DNA from: Hyphomicrobiales bacterium
Lineage (GTDB): Bacteria > Pseudomonadota > Alphaproteobacteria > Rhizobiales > Rhizobiaceae
DNA length: 64,000 nt
Assembly: GCA_900468535.1 (NCBI GenBank)
Contig: UBTY01000041.1
Coordinates: 62,001 to 126,000 of the forward strand
Reading direction: 5' to 3'
Below the pieces are notes generated by a model. That model was not told the DNA's origin and made no database searches. It saw only the letters and a list, made by a program, of their open reading frames with translations. The position numbers and the translations under genes are program-made. Below are positions 15,803-24,691 of this stretch, piece after piece. The stretch's first letter is position 1. The number at the start of each line of letters is the position of its first letter.

Positions 15803-17398
15803 CTAGTGAGCGCCAGCCCCTCCCCCGGACTTCGGCTTCTGGGTGAAGAGCAAGGCGATGGCCGCGATGGCAAGCACGATGCCGATCACCGCGAAGGTGT
15901 CGCTGAAGGCGATGATCAGGGCCTGACGCTTCACGATCTTGCCGAGCGCGACGACCGCCTGGGCGGCGGCCCTGGTCTGGTCAGAAACGCCGTGCGACAG
16001 GAAGTATCCCGTGAGCTGATCGAGACGCGTCTTCACTTCTTCCCGACCGACGGATACCGATTGGCCGATGATATTGGAGTGAAATTGCTCACGCTTCGTC
16101 AGAACAGTGCCGAGCGTTGCGGTGCCAACTGCGCCACCCAGGTTTCTCAGCATGTTGGTGAGACCGGACGCGGCCGCGGCGTCGGCAGGCGCAATGCCAG
16201 CCGTGGTGATGGCGGTTATCGGCGTCAGCACCAGCGCCTGACCAATGGCGCGCACGATGTTCGGGATCCAGAACTGGTCGCCGGCATTGTCCGCGGAGAG
16301 CATCACGTTCATGAAGCAACTTACGGCAAAGATACTGATGCCGAGGAAGCCGATATAGCGCGCATCGAACCGCTTCATCATGACCGGCACGAGCGGGATC
16401 AGCAGAAGCTGCGGCAGGCCGGTCCAGGCAAGCACGTTGCCAATCTGCTCGGCATTATAACGCTGCACCTGGCCGAGATATTGCGGCAGGATGTAGACGG
16501 TGCCGAAGAGCGCCACGCCCACCAGAACATTGACCAGAACACCGATGCCGAAGTTGCGTTGCTTCAGCAGTCGCAGCTTGACGAGCGGCTTTTCGACCGT
16601 CAGCTCGATCCAGATGAAGGCAGCCAGGAATGCAATTGCGACAATGCTGAGCTTGAGGATGAAGGGCGACGAGAACCAGTCGTCCTTGTTGCCCTCTTCC
16701 AGCACCGTCTGCAGTGCCGACAGGCCGATCGCCATTGTGACGATACCCGCCCAGTCACCTTCGCGCAGCAGCTTCAGTTGCATCGGCTGCTTTTCAAGCG
16801 TGGCGGCGAGTGCGATCGCCATGATCGCGCTTGGGATCGTGTTGATGAAGAAAATGGTTTGCCAGCCGTAGTTCTCCGTCAGGTAGCCGCCGATCGTCGG
16901 GCCGATTGCCGGCGCGAAGGTGACGGACAGTGCAAAGATCGCAAGACCTGTCGGCTGCTGTGCCTTCGGCAGCTTGGTAAGCACCATGGTAAAGGCCATC
17001 GGGATGAGCACGCCGCCAGCAAAGCCCTGCAGCCCGCGCAGCACGATCATGGAATTCAGGTCATGCGCGAAGGCACAGGCCATAGAAAACAGCGGAAACA
17101 GGATGGTGTTCACCAGCATGTAGCGACGGAACGAGAAGACCGAGCTGAAATAGGCCGTCAAGGGAATGACGATGATTTCACCGATGAGATAAGAGGTTGA
17201 AATCCAGGCGCCGTTGTCGACGCCGGTACCGATGCCGCCCTCGATGTCGAGAAGCGAGGCATTGGTGATCTGGATGTTGAGGATCGCCATGAAGGCGCCG
17301 ATCATGCCGGCGAGTACGGCGATCCATTCTCTGGTCCCGGCCTTTGGCGAGACAGCGACCGACCTTGCGGTCGCAGGCATTGTGGCAACGGTGGACAT
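15803..17398 (-). CDS. emrB: DHA2-family multidrug efflux permease (EmrB-like)
   Basis: The 531-residue protein has about 14 hydrophobic helices. Family motifs include NIQITNASLLDIEGGIGTG, WISTSYLIGEIIVIPLTAY, LRGLQGFAGGVLIPMAFTM, and GPTIGGYLTENYGWQTIFFIN (motif C of DHA2 drug transporters). A long C-terminal cytoplasmic or periplasmic segment precedes the last helix. It lies 50 bp downstream of the membrane-fusion gene on the same strand, giving an EmrAB pair that with an outer-membrane TolC would form a tripartite pump. A TetR gene diverges upstream. Confidence 0.93.
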   Translation of the reverse strand: MSTVATMPATARSVAVSPKAGTREWIAVLAGMIGAFMAILNIQITNASLLDIEGGIGTGVDNGAWISTSYLIGEIIVIPLTAYFSSVFSFRRYMLVNTILFPLFSMACAFAHDLNSMIVLRGLQGFAGGVLIPMAFTMVLTKLPKAQQPTGLAIFALSVTFAPAIGPTIGGYLTENYGWQTIFFINTIPSAIMAIALAATLEKQPMQLKLLREGDWAGIVTMAIGLSALQTVLEEGNKDDWFSSPFILKLSIVAIAFLAAFIWIELTVEKPLVKLRLLKQRNFGIGVLVNVLVGVALFGTVYILPQYLGQVQRYNAEQIGNVLAWTGLPQLLLIPLVPVMMKRFDARYIGFLGISIFAVSCFMNVMLSADNAGDQFWIPNIVRAIGQALVLTPITAITTAGIAPADAAAASGLTNMLRNLGGAVGTATLGTVLTKREQFHSNIIGQSVSVGREEVKTRLDQLTGYFLSHGVSDQTRAAAQAVVALGKIVKRQALIIAFSDTFAVIGIVLAIAAIALLFTQKPKSGGGAGAH

Positions 17399-17448
17399 GA
17401 CACGGCCCTCCTGGCCATTCGCGATCAGCGATCGCGGTTGTCTTTTGC

Positions 17449-18621
17449 CTATTTCGTATCGATGCTTGGCTGAACTGACATGCCGGGCCTCAGGTCGCCG
17501 GAAGCGGTGCTGTCGACATCGAGCACGATCCGAACCGGAATACGTTGCACGACCTTGGTGAAGTTGCCGGTGGCGTTGTCAGGCGGCAGCAGGGCAAATT
17601 CCTGGCCACTTGCCGGAGCGATGCTGTCGACGCGACCGTGGTAGGTGCGGCCCGGATACATGTCGACGTCGATATCGACAGGCTGGCCGGGACGAACGTC
17701 CGTCAGCTGCGTTTCCTTGTAGTTCGCGACAACATAGGCCGCGCTGGTCGGAACAACCGTCATCAACTGGGTACCGGCCTGGACATACTGGCCGACCCGC
17801 AAGGTACGATTGCCGACGACGCCATCGATCGGCGCAACGATGCGCGTGTAGGAAAGGTTGAGCTCTGCCTGGCGGGCCACGGCTTCGACGCGTGTGACCA
17901 TGGCTCTAGCCTGCGCCAGTTCGGCGGTCAGCAGATCGAGTTGCTTTGTGGCACCTTCAAGAGAGGCGTTATCGCGGGCGGTCGTTGCGCGGATCGCGGC
18001 GATCTGCGACGCAGCCTGCTCGGCGGCTTGCACGGCGGCGTAGCCGTTGACGGCAAGACGCGAATACCGCTTGTCATTCTGCTCCGCGAAGGCCTCGTTG
18101 GCGGCATCGATATCGATCGAAGCCTTGGCTGCGGCAATCACCGACTTCTGCGTTTCGAGGGCTGCAGCTTTTGCCTGTACGGTCGCCTTGGCTGCATCGA
18201 CGTCGGCACGAGCCTGGTCGACTGCCGCCTGATAGTCCCTGTCGTCTATCGTCGCCAGCACCTGGCCAGCTTTGACGGTCTGGTTATCGCCGATCGCGAC
18301 GTTGGAGAGGTATCCGGAAACCTTCGGCGCAATCGCGCTGCTGTCGGCCTTGATATAGGCATCGTCGGTCGAGACATGGAAACGCCCGACAGTCCAGTAA
18401 TCGTGACCGTAGTAGACCCCAGCGGCAATAACGCCGAGAGCAACAGCACCCAGCAGCGCCGTTTTGAATCCAGATCTGCGTTGTTCGCTGGTTGTCGGCG
18501 CGGGAAGCGCGGACGCTTCGGGAGTTGCCGGCTGCCTTGCTTCGAAGCTCTCTGGCAGCTTCTCGGCAGCAGGCGAAGTGCGCTCTGTCTTGGTCGTGAG
18601 GGTAACGACATTCTCGTCCAT
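17449..18621 (-). CDS. emrA: HlyD-family membrane fusion protein (EmrA-like)
   Basis: The 390-residue protein has a cytoplasmic N-terminal tail, one helix (FKTALLGAVALGVIAAGVYYG), a biotinyl-lipoyl half motif VSTDDAYIKADSSAIAPKVS, an alpha-hairpin rich in Ala and Gln, and the second half YTRIVAPIDGVVGNRTLRVG. It would bridge EmrB and an outer-membrane channel. I chose the ATG at 18621, with GGAG 11 bases upstream, over 18684. The operon faces a TetR gene across a palindrome-rich promoter. Confidence 0.92.
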   Translation of the reverse strand: MDENVVTLTTKTERTSPAAEKLPESFEARQPATPEASALPAPTTSEQRRSGFKTALLGAVALGVIAAGVYYGHDYWTVGRFHVSTDDAYIKADSSAIAPKVSGYLSNVAIGDNQTVKAGQVLATIDDRDYQAAVDQARADVDAAKATVQAKAAALETQKSVIAAAKASIDIDAANEAFAEQNDKRYSRLAVNGYAAVQAAEQAASQIAAIRATTARDNASLEGATKQLDLLTAELAQARAMVTRVEAVARQAELNLSYTRIVAPIDGVVGNRTLRVGQYVQAGTQLMTVVPTSAAYVVANYKETQLTDVRPGQPVDIDVDMYPGRTYHGRVDSIAPASGQEFALLPPDNATGNFTKVVQRIPVRIVLDVDSTASGDLRPGMSVQPSIDTK

Positions 18622-18664
18622 TTTCGTGTGCTCCGGTATCCGTGGCGGCCATTCGTCACGATTA

Positions 18665-18724
18665 GGAAAATTATTGTTTTCCAAAATAAGCCGAGTTTTG
18701 CAGACGTCAATATATTTTGGAAAA
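18665..18724. promoter_or_regulatory. overlapping inverted repeats in the emrA/tetR promoter region
   Basis: GGAAAA-N6-TTTTCC (18665-18682) overlaps a larger inverted repeat TTTTCCAAAATA (18677-18688) with TATTTTGGAAAA (18713-18724). A further GGAAA...TTTTCC pair lies at 18775-18792. The region is AT-rich against a GC-rich background. These are good operator candidates for the divergent TetR-family repressor. Confidence 0.65.
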
Positions 18725-18837
18725 TAACTGTCTTCCTATTTAAACGAATCCATGAACACAGCATTCGAAATTTTGGAAACTTGATATTTTCCGAATATGC
18801 CGTACCCTCTATCGAACCAAAGCGGATGTGAGAGACC

Positions 18838-19503
18838 ATGCAGGACGCGTGTGCGGAGAAGCGCCCGAGAGGCAGGCCGCAAGTCAGATGCGACGACGAC
18901 ACCCGGCGCGTCATCATCGAGGCTGCCAATGACCAGTTCAGAAAGGCCGGCTATGCATCGGCAAGCATCAGCGCCATCGCGCAGACTGCCGGCGTCTCCA
19001 CGAAAACGCTCTATCGGCTCTTTCCGGCAAAGGCCGATCTGTTTTCGGAGCTTATTTCAAGCCGGATCGATGGATACTTTCTCGGGTTGGATCACGACAC
19101 TCTTTCCAGCCTCGGCCTTGAGGAGGGTCTTGAGCGCCTGATCCTTGCTTATGGTCGCCTGACGCTCTCCGCCGACACCATCACGATCACGCGCCTGGTG
19201 CTCGGTGAATCCGACCGTTTCCCGGAACTGGCCAGGGTTTTCTACGAGAAGGCAATGATACGCACGAGCCATGTCATGGAGGCCTGGCTCGCCCTTCAGG
19301 TCGAGCGCAATCTGATCCGTCTGGACGATCCAGCCGCGGCGACCGGCATGCTGCGCGGCATGATGACCATGGAGCCGCAGCGCGCCGCGATGATCGGCAT
19401 GATAGACGTCATATCGGACGAACAGATTGTCCAAAGAGCACGAGACTGCGCCACGCTTTTTCTGAAGGGATGCCAGGTTGAGCACGGGGCGGTGACGGCA
19501 TAG
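18838..19503 (+). CDS. TetR/AcrR-family transcriptional repressor of emrAB
   Basis: The 221-residue protein has an N-terminal TetR domain: RRVIIEAANDQFRKAGYASASISAIAQTAGVSTKTLYRLFPAKADLF, with the helix-turn-helix at about residues 40-65. The C-terminal half is a variable ligand domain. It diverges from emrAB, the standard layout for a local repressor, and the shared promoter has several inverted repeats. GAGAG precedes the ATG. Confidence 0.9.
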   Translation: MQDACAEKRPRGRPQVRCDDDTRRVIIEAANDQFRKAGYASASISAIAQTAGVSTKTLYRLFPAKADLFSELISSRIDGYFLGLDHDTLSSLGLEEGLERLILAYGRLTLSADTITITRLVLGESDRFPELARVFYEKAMIRTSHVMEAWLALQVERNLIRLDDPAAATGMLRGMMTMEPQRAAMIGMIDVISDEQIVQRARDCATLFLKGCQVEHGAVTA

Positions 19504-19513
19504 CGCACCGCAA

Positions 19514-20206
19514 TCAGCCGGCCAGCGCTCGCGCCCTGGCCTGGATGTCGCGATTTTCGAGTATCGCCCGATGCTCTTTGTTCCTATCCGCTACCGCCGC
19601 TTCGATCATGACATGCGCCAGATCGTCGGCACGTATTACCTGACCGGGAAAAAGCACTCGAAGTAACGGATAGGCGAACCGCAGTATCCGATATCCCAGG
19701 TTTGGCTCGCTGCGTGGCTCGACGGGGTAGATATAAGCAGGCCTGACAATATCGACGGATGGGAAACCCATCTCGAACAGAGCCTTCTCGGCTTCGCCCT
19801 TGTAGCGCGCAAAGGCCAGCCGGCTTTTCCCGGTCTGATCCGCGCCGCTACCGCTCAGAAACACGAATGCGGCGCGTGGACTGCTGCTCTCCAGCGCGCG
19901 GGCAAATTCGATCGTATATTCAGTGGTGACGGTTCGCAATTCGGCGTCGGACACGGTGCCGGTATAGGTGCCGAGGCAGAAGACGGCAACGTCCTGGTTC
20001 GCGAGAACGGTTGAAAGAGACGAGCAATCGGAAAAGTCCGAGTGGACCACTTGTGTGAGCTTTGGGTGATCGATCGCGAGCTTGCGCCGGCCAATCGCCG
20101 TGACGCTTTTCACATCGGAATGCGCCAGCGCGTAGCGAAGGGCATATCCGCCAACCATTCCAGTCGCACCCAGCAGAACGATCCGTGCCCCTGCGCCAGT
20201 ATTCAT
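19514..20206 (-). CDS. NAD(P)-binding Rossmann-fold protein (HTATIP2/NmrA-like)
   Basis: The 230-residue protein opens with the nucleotide-binding strand ARIVLLGATGMVGGYALRYAL. It then has FCLGTYTGTVSDAELRTV, FVFLSGSGADQTGKSRLAFARYKGEAEKAL (an SDR-like YxxxK arrangement) and IVRPAYIYPVEPRSEP. This matches atypical short-chain dehydrogenase proteins of the HTATIP2/oxidoreductase group. GAGAGGTGGC lies before the ATG at 20206. It is convergent with the TetR gene with a 10-bp gap. The substrate is unknown. Confidence 0.82.
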   Translation of the reverse strand: MNTGAGARIVLLGATGMVGGYALRYALAHSDVKSVTAIGRRKLAIDHPKLTQVVHSDFSDCSSLSTVLANQDVAVFCLGTYTGTVSDAELRTVTTEYTIEFARALESSSPRAAFVFLSGSGADQTGKSRLAFARYKGEAEKALFEMGFPSVDIVRPAYIYPVEPRSEPNLGYRILRFAYPLLRVLFPGQVIRADDLAHVMIEAAVADRNKEHRAILENRDIQARARALAG

Positions 20207-20370
20207 GCCACCTCTCCGACTGCGGAAACGCCCGCCAGCATTCACATAGCCACACTTGTCGCTTCGATCCAGTCGGCCAGCAGCTTGCGCGGATCAACCA
20301 GATGTTACGACAGAACCTCTGTCCGCGATGAAGGCTCTTACGAGCCAGTTTACTCTCGAGTTACAGGCGC

Positions 20371-20390
20371 ATTTACCGTTACGTACTTCC
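20371..20390 (+). promoter_or_regulatory. copy A of the 20-bp sulfatase-cluster motif
   Basis: ATTTACCGTTACGTACTTCC lies 120 bp upstream of the arylsulfatase ATG, in a 304-bp gap that has no other feature. It is one of five close copies (consensus ATTTACSGTWACGTACTTCC) seen only in intergenic DNA between 20.3 and 27.0 kb. Confidence 0.7.
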
Positions 20391-20510
20391 GCCCGGGTGC
20401 ATAAAGAACAAGGCTTCGCTCCGCGTCGACTGACGATGATCGAGAACCGCCGGGACTACCCGGCAGAGGGAGAGCCCAATGTTGAACGATCTATCCGTGG
20501 GGAGGACGTC

Positions 20511-22142
20511 ATGACGAACCCCCTTCCCAAGAAGCTTCTCTCCGCGACCGTCGCTGTCGCGATGGCGCTGACATCGACCACCTTTATGTCGCCGGCGAGA
20601 GCCCAGCAGGCTGCACCCGCAGCTGCCGAACCCGCCGCCTCGCAGGACACGTCGAAGCCAAACATTCTGGTGATCTTCGGCGACGATATCGGTCAGACCA
20701 ATATCAGCGCCTATTCCTTCGGCTTGGTGGGCTACAAGACGCCGAATATCGACCGCATCGCCAAGGAAGGCATGATGTTCACGGACTATTATGCCGAGAA
20801 CAGCTGCACGGCGGGGCGCTCGACCTTCATTACCGGGCAGGTTTGCCTGCGCACCGGCCTTTGCAAGGTCGGCGTACCGGGGGCGACCGTCGGACTGCAG
20901 CCTCGTGACATCACCATCGCCCAGGCCCTCAAGCCGCTGGGCTACGCCACAGGCCAGTTCGGCAAGAACCATCTCGGCGACCGCGATGAGTTTCTGCCGA
21001 CGAAACATGGCTTCGACGAATTTTACGGCAACCTCTATCATCTGAATGCCGAAGAGGAGCCGGAGCGGCCCTACTATCCGAAGGGCGATGAGGAGTTCGT
21101 GCGGTCGAATTCGCCGCGCGGCGTCCTGAAAGCGTCGGCGGACGGCAAGATCGAGGATACTGGTGCGCTCAACACCAAGCGCATGGAAACCATCGATGAC
21201 GAGACAACCTCGGCTGCCATCGACTTCATGGACAGGCAGGTAAAGGCAGGTAAACCCTTCTTCACCTGGATGAACACGACACGCATGCATGTCTTCACAC
21301 ACGTGCGCGACTCCATGAAAGGCCAAAGCGGCATGCCGGGCAACGAATATGCTGACGGCATGGTTGAGCACGACGGCGACGTGGGCAAGTTGCTGAAGGC
21401 GCTTGACGACTTGAAAGTCACCGACAATACGATCGTCGTCTACACGACCGACAACGGCCCCAACCAATTCTCCTGGCCAGATGCCGCAACGACCGCGTTC
21501 CGCAGCGAGAAGGATACGAACTGGGAAGGCGCGTTCCGCGTTCCCGCGATGGTCCGCTGGCCAGGCAAAATCAAGGCCGGCGAAGTCTCGAACGAGATGA
21601 TGTCCGGACTGGACTGGTTCCCGACCCTGCTCGCGGCTGCCGGCGACGGCGATATCAAGGAGAAGCTTGCGAAAGGCACTTCGATCAGTGGCAACCAGTT
21701 CAAGGTTCACCTCGACGGCTTTAACCAGCTTCCGTACCTGACAGGGGAGCAACCGAAGTCCGCGCGTGACGAGTTCTTCTACTTCAACGACGACGGTGAA
21801 CTCGTCGCCTATCGCTACGAGAACTGGAAGATCGTCTTCTGCGAACAGCGGCAACCGGGAGGCTTCGTGGTATGGGCGAACCCCTTTACCTGCCTGCGGG
21901 TGCCGAAAGTATTCAACCTGCGGATGGACCCTTACGAGCGCGCGGACGTCGTGTCGGACCAGTACTATGACTGGATGATGAAGAATGCCTACCTGGTACA
22001 GTATGGTGTCTACAAGGTCGCTCCGTTCCTCCAGACGTTTCGCGAGTATCCGCCGAGCCAACGGCCCGCGAGTTTCAGCGTCGACCAGATGATCGCGGCG
22101 CTGATGAGCTCGCTCGACCAGAGCCCTCCGGGCGCCAAATAG
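20511..22142 (+). CDS. exported type I arylsulfatase
   Basis: The 543-residue enzyme starts at an ATG with GGGGAGG upstream; the frame reaches 20256 but has no reason to start there. A Sec-type signal covers about residues 1-32 (LLSATVAVAMALTSTTFMSPARA). The sulfatase signature NSCTAGRSTFITGQ holds C-T-A-G-R, whose Cys is converted to formylglycine. Metal-site segments NILVIFGDDIGQTN and VVYTTDNGPNQFSWPD are present. It should hydrolyse sulfate esters in the periplasm. The activating enzyme is encoded downstream, so this is a self-contained unit. Confidence 0.92.
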   Translation: MTNPLPKKLLSATVAVAMALTSTTFMSPARAQQAAPAAAEPAASQDTSKPNILVIFGDDIGQTNISAYSFGLVGYKTPNIDRIAKEGMMFTDYYAENSCTAGRSTFITGQVCLRTGLCKVGVPGATVGLQPRDITIAQALKPLGYATGQFGKNHLGDRDEFLPTKHGFDEFYGNLYHLNAEEEPERPYYPKGDEEFVRSNSPRGVLKASADGKIEDTGALNTKRMETIDDETTSAAIDFMDRQVKAGKPFFTWMNTTRMHVFTHVRDSMKGQSGMPGNEYADGMVEHDGDVGKLLKALDDLKVTDNTIVVYTTDNGPNQFSWPDAATTAFRSEKDTNWEGAFRVPAMVRWPGKIKAGEVSNEMMSGLDWFPTLLAAAGDGDIKEKLAKGTSISGNQFKVHLDGFNQLPYLTGEQPKSARDEFFYFNDDGELVAYRYENWKIVFCEQRQPGGFVVWANPFTCLRVPKVFNLRMDPYERADVVSDQYYDWMMKNAYLVQYGVYKVAPFLQTFREYPPSQRPASFSVDQMIAALMSSLDQSPPGAK

Positions 22143-22313
22143 GCCAGCGGCACAAGACTACTGGGCGCGAAACCATCGCGTCCAGTTTGCGCTGCCGCCG
22201 CTTACCAACGCATCGCGAAGAACCTGAATTCGGAATTATCGCGTGTGCGGCTGGCGAGCCTGGAGGCGGGTTCGACCGAACGCGAGCCCGCCGCTAACGT
22301 AAATGCTGCTGTC

Positions 22314-22333
22314 ATTTACCGTTGCGTACTTAC
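22314..22333 (+). promoter_or_regulatory. copy B of the 20-bp sulfatase-cluster motif
   Basis: ATTTACCGTTGCGTACTTAC lies 51 bp upstream of the FGE start. An inverted half-site CGTAAAT (22298-22304) precedes it with a 9-bp spacer, a layout also seen at copy C with an 8-bp spacer. Confidence 0.7.
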
Positions 22334-22384
22334 GGCGCGACCGGGCGCGCGCCAAGATGCGCCCGCATGAGATCGGAGGCGGTG

Positions 22385-23338
22385 ATGGCTTTGGCGTTCG
22401 ACGAGGCTGCAACAGCAAGCGGCATGATCTGGGTTCCGGGCGGAACCTTCGTCATGGGGTCGGATCGGCACTATCCGGAAGAAGCTCCGGCCCACCCCGT
22501 CCGCGTCGATGGTTTCTGGATCGACGAGACACCTGTTACGAACCGCAAGTTCATAGAGTTCGTCAAAGCGACCGGCCACGTGACGATGGCCGAGAAGGCT
22601 CCCGATCCAGACGATTACCCGGGCGCGCTTCCCGAGATGCTGCGGGCGGGTTCGTTGCTCTTCGTTCAGCCGAAAGGCGTCAACGGACCGGATATCTCGC
22701 AGTGGTGGACGTTCAAGTTCGGCGCCAACTGGCGGCGGCCGCTTGGCGGCATCAGCGATCTGCGCGGCAAGCTCGACCACCCCGTCGTCCACGTTGCCTG
22801 GTCCGACGCCAGGGCTTACGCCGATTGGGCTGGGCTAGACCTGCCGACCGAAGCGGAATGGGAATTTGCGGCCTGCGGCGGACACGATGACAGAGAGTTT
22901 GCATGGGGGGACGAGCTGACCCCTGACGGCAGGCTGATGGCGAACACCTGGCAAGGCACCTTTCCAACGCATTCAATCAAGCCAAAGGGACATGAGCGGA
23001 CCTCGCCCGTGCGATCCTTCCCAGCGAACGACTACGGCCTCTACGACATGATCGGCAATGTCTGGGAATGGACAACCGACTACTGGAGCACACGGCATCC
23101 TGAGCCGGCAGCGAAATCCTGCTGCATTCCCGAAAACCCGCGCGGCGGCGACGTCGGGGCGAGCTACGATCCGCGCCAACCGGATATCCGCATAGCAAGG
23201 CGCGTCCTGAAAGGCGGGTCGCATCTGTGTGCACCGAACTATTGTCGCCGGTACCGCCCGGCCGCACGCCATGCTGAACCTGAGGATACGTCTACCAGCC
23301 ATGTCGGCTTTCGCTGCATCAAGAGAGTTCACGCTTGA
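22385..23338 (+). CDS. formylglycine-generating enzyme (SUMF1/FGE family)
   Basis: The 317-residue protein covers the FGE-sulfatase domain: MIWVPGGTFVMGSDRHYPEE, VDGFWIDETPVTNRKFIEFV, LPTEAEWEFAACGG, DMIGNVWEWTTDYW, and the end motif LKGGSHLCAPNYCRRYRPAAR. The two cysteines of that motif correspond to the copper-binding pair of aerobic FGEs. There is no signal peptide, so it acts in the cytoplasm and would modify the sulfatase Cys before export. A GGAGG box precedes the ATG. Copy B of the local motif is in its promoter. Confidence 0.93.
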   Translation: MALAFDEAATASGMIWVPGGTFVMGSDRHYPEEAPAHPVRVDGFWIDETPVTNRKFIEFVKATGHVTMAEKAPDPDDYPGALPEMLRAGSLLFVQPKGVNGPDISQWWTFKFGANWRRPLGGISDLRGKLDHPVVHVAWSDARAYADWAGLDLPTEAEWEFAACGGHDDREFAWGDELTPDGRLMANTWQGTFPTHSIKPKGHERTSPVRSFPANDYGLYDMIGNVWEWTTDYWSTRHPEPAAKSCCIPENPRGGDVGASYDPRQPDIRIARRVLKGGSHLCAPNYCRRYRPAARHAEPEDTSTSHVGFRCIKRVHA

Positions 23339-23348
23339 GGAACGCCGG

Positions 23349-24362
23349 ATGACCAGGACGCGCCACCCAGCCGCTACCATCCTTGCATTCTTCGTGACCG
23401 CTCTCATCCTCGCCATTGCCGGACTACGGCCCCTCGCCGCCCAGGAGGTTCTTCCCTCATGGAATGACACGCCCGCCAAAAGCCGTATCGTTGATTTCGT
23501 TAAGGCAACTGTCGCCGAAGGCGGCGAAGGCTACGTTCCGCCGGAGGATCGGATCGCCGTATTCGACAATGACGGCACGCTCTGGTGCGAACAACCCTAT
23601 TACATCCAACTCGGCTTCATGCTGGATCGCGTCAAGACGCTCGCTCCGCAGCATCCCGAATGGAAGACCAAGGAACCGTTCAAAAGCATTCTCGACGGCG
23701 ACATGAAGGGAATAGCCAAGGGCGGTGAAATGGGCGTCGTGGAACTCGGCATGGCAACCCATGCAGGCATGACCAGCGACCAGTTCAACAAGATCGTCAG
23801 CGATTGGTTTGCTGCCGCCAAGCATCCGAAGACCGGCAAGCTCTACACCGAGATGACCTATCAGCCGATGCGCGAACTCCTGGACTATCTGCGCGCCAAC
23901 GGCTTTGAGACCTATATCGTCTCGGGAGGCGGCGTTGAGTTCATGCGGCCGGTAACGCAAAAACTATACGGTATTCCGCCGCAGCAAGTGGTCGGCAGCA
24001 CCATCGCCACGCAATATGCGATCGTTGACGACGTGCCGGTTCTCAAGCGTCTGCCGAAGGTTGATTTCGTCGACGACGGCCCCGGCAAGCCTGTGGGGAT
24101 CAACAAGTTCATTGGCCGCAAACCAGTCTTTGTCGCTGGCAACTCCGACGGCGATTACGAGATGCTGCGCTGGACGACTTCAGGCAAAAGCCCGAGCTTT
24201 GCGATGATCGTCCATCACACGGATGGCGACCGCGAATATGCTTATGACCGGCAATCATCCGTCGGCAAGCTCGACAAGGCGCTCGATGAAGCCGTGCGCC
24301 GCAACTGGTTGGTCATCGACATGAAGAACGACTGGAAGAAGGTCTTCGCGTTCGAGCAGTAA
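23349..24362 (+). CDS. exported HAD-superfamily phosphatase
   Basis: The 337-residue protein has an N-terminal hydrophobic signal (about residues 10-32, LAFFVTALILAIAGLRPLAAQ). HAD motif I is RIAVFDNDGTLWCEQP, motif II YIVSGGGVEF, and the later acidic motif FVAGNSDGDYEMLRW. These resemble the PSP-like HAD proteins often found beside sulfatases. It starts 10 bp after the FGE stop, so they share a transcript. The substrate is unknown; a periplasmic phosphomonoester is likely. Confidence 0.85.
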   Translation: MTRTRHPAATILAFFVTALILAIAGLRPLAAQEVLPSWNDTPAKSRIVDFVKATVAEGGEGYVPPEDRIAVFDNDGTLWCEQPYYIQLGFMLDRVKTLAPQHPEWKTKEPFKSILDGDMKGIAKGGEMGVVELGMATHAGMTSDQFNKIVSDWFAAAKHPKTGKLYTEMTYQPMRELLDYLRANGFETYIVSGGGVEFMRPVTQKLYGIPPQQVVGSTIATQYAIVDDVPVLKRLPKVDFVDDGPGKPVGINKFIGRKPVFVAGNSDGDYEMLRWTTSGKSPSFAMIVHHTDGDREYAYDRQSSVGKLDKALDEAVRRNWLVIDMKNDWKKVFAFEQ

Positions 24363-24392
24363 CCTCCTGCGCGCGGCCGTCCCTGCTGCCGG

Positions 24393-24660
24393 TTAGAAAT
24401 GCAGAACGACGCCCCATGAAAACCGCCGGCGATATTATCCTGCATGCGGCTGGCAACATCCGGATGCTTGGCGGCGAAATCCTGCCCATGCTGTTTCAGC
24501 CGCTCGCTGTTGGGCCGGTTGATATCCTGCCAGCCATCGTCGAGTCGCGGCCGGCATATATATCGCCACCGTCGCGGTGAGCGATGAAGCCATGGTTGTG
24601 GCCTGTATGCCAGTTGACCGCACCGCCATTGGCCGTCGCTTGGCGGAATGTGCCATGCAG
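24393..24660 (-). pseudogene. eroded 3' remnant of a repeat-type surface/exported protein gene
   Basis: Reading the minus strand from 24660, one frame gives NWHTGHNHGFIAHRDG and DIYAGRD. A second gives GWQDINRPNSERLKQHGQDF up to MQDNIAGG, and a third ends SWGVVLHF then stop. The order recalls the ends of rhizobial exported proteins with YAGxDGNVYR repeats. The frames do not join, so this is a broken fragment, with its 5' part missing beyond 24660. The family assignment is from memory and tentative. Confidence 0.45.
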
Positions 24661-24680
24661 GCAAGTACGTTACGGCAAAT
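24661..24680 (-). promoter_or_regulatory. copy E of the 20-bp sulfatase-cluster motif
   Basis: On the minus strand this reads ATTTGCCGTAACGTACTTGC, with four differences from copy A. It sits directly upstream of the gene remnant and 11 bp past the regulator stop. It may be the former promoter element of the lost gene. Confidence 0.5.
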
Positions 24681-24691
24681 CGGCCGTTGCT

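Noticed and set aside
15788..17200. Long open frame of 470 codons on the plus strand opposite emrB
   Set aside because: It is a GC-skew shadow of emrB. It is very rich in Arg, His, Asp and Glu, has no domain resemblance, and the minus frame is a clear DHA2 permease.
20256..20510. Upstream extension of the arylsulfatase frame
   Set aside because: The signal peptide begins at 20511 after a strong GGGGAGG box, and the extension would cover the motif copy A region.
20379..22061. Open frame of 560 codons opposite the arylsulfatase
   Set aside because: The plus frame has the signal peptide, sulfatase signature and metal motifs; the antisense frame has no recognisable motif.
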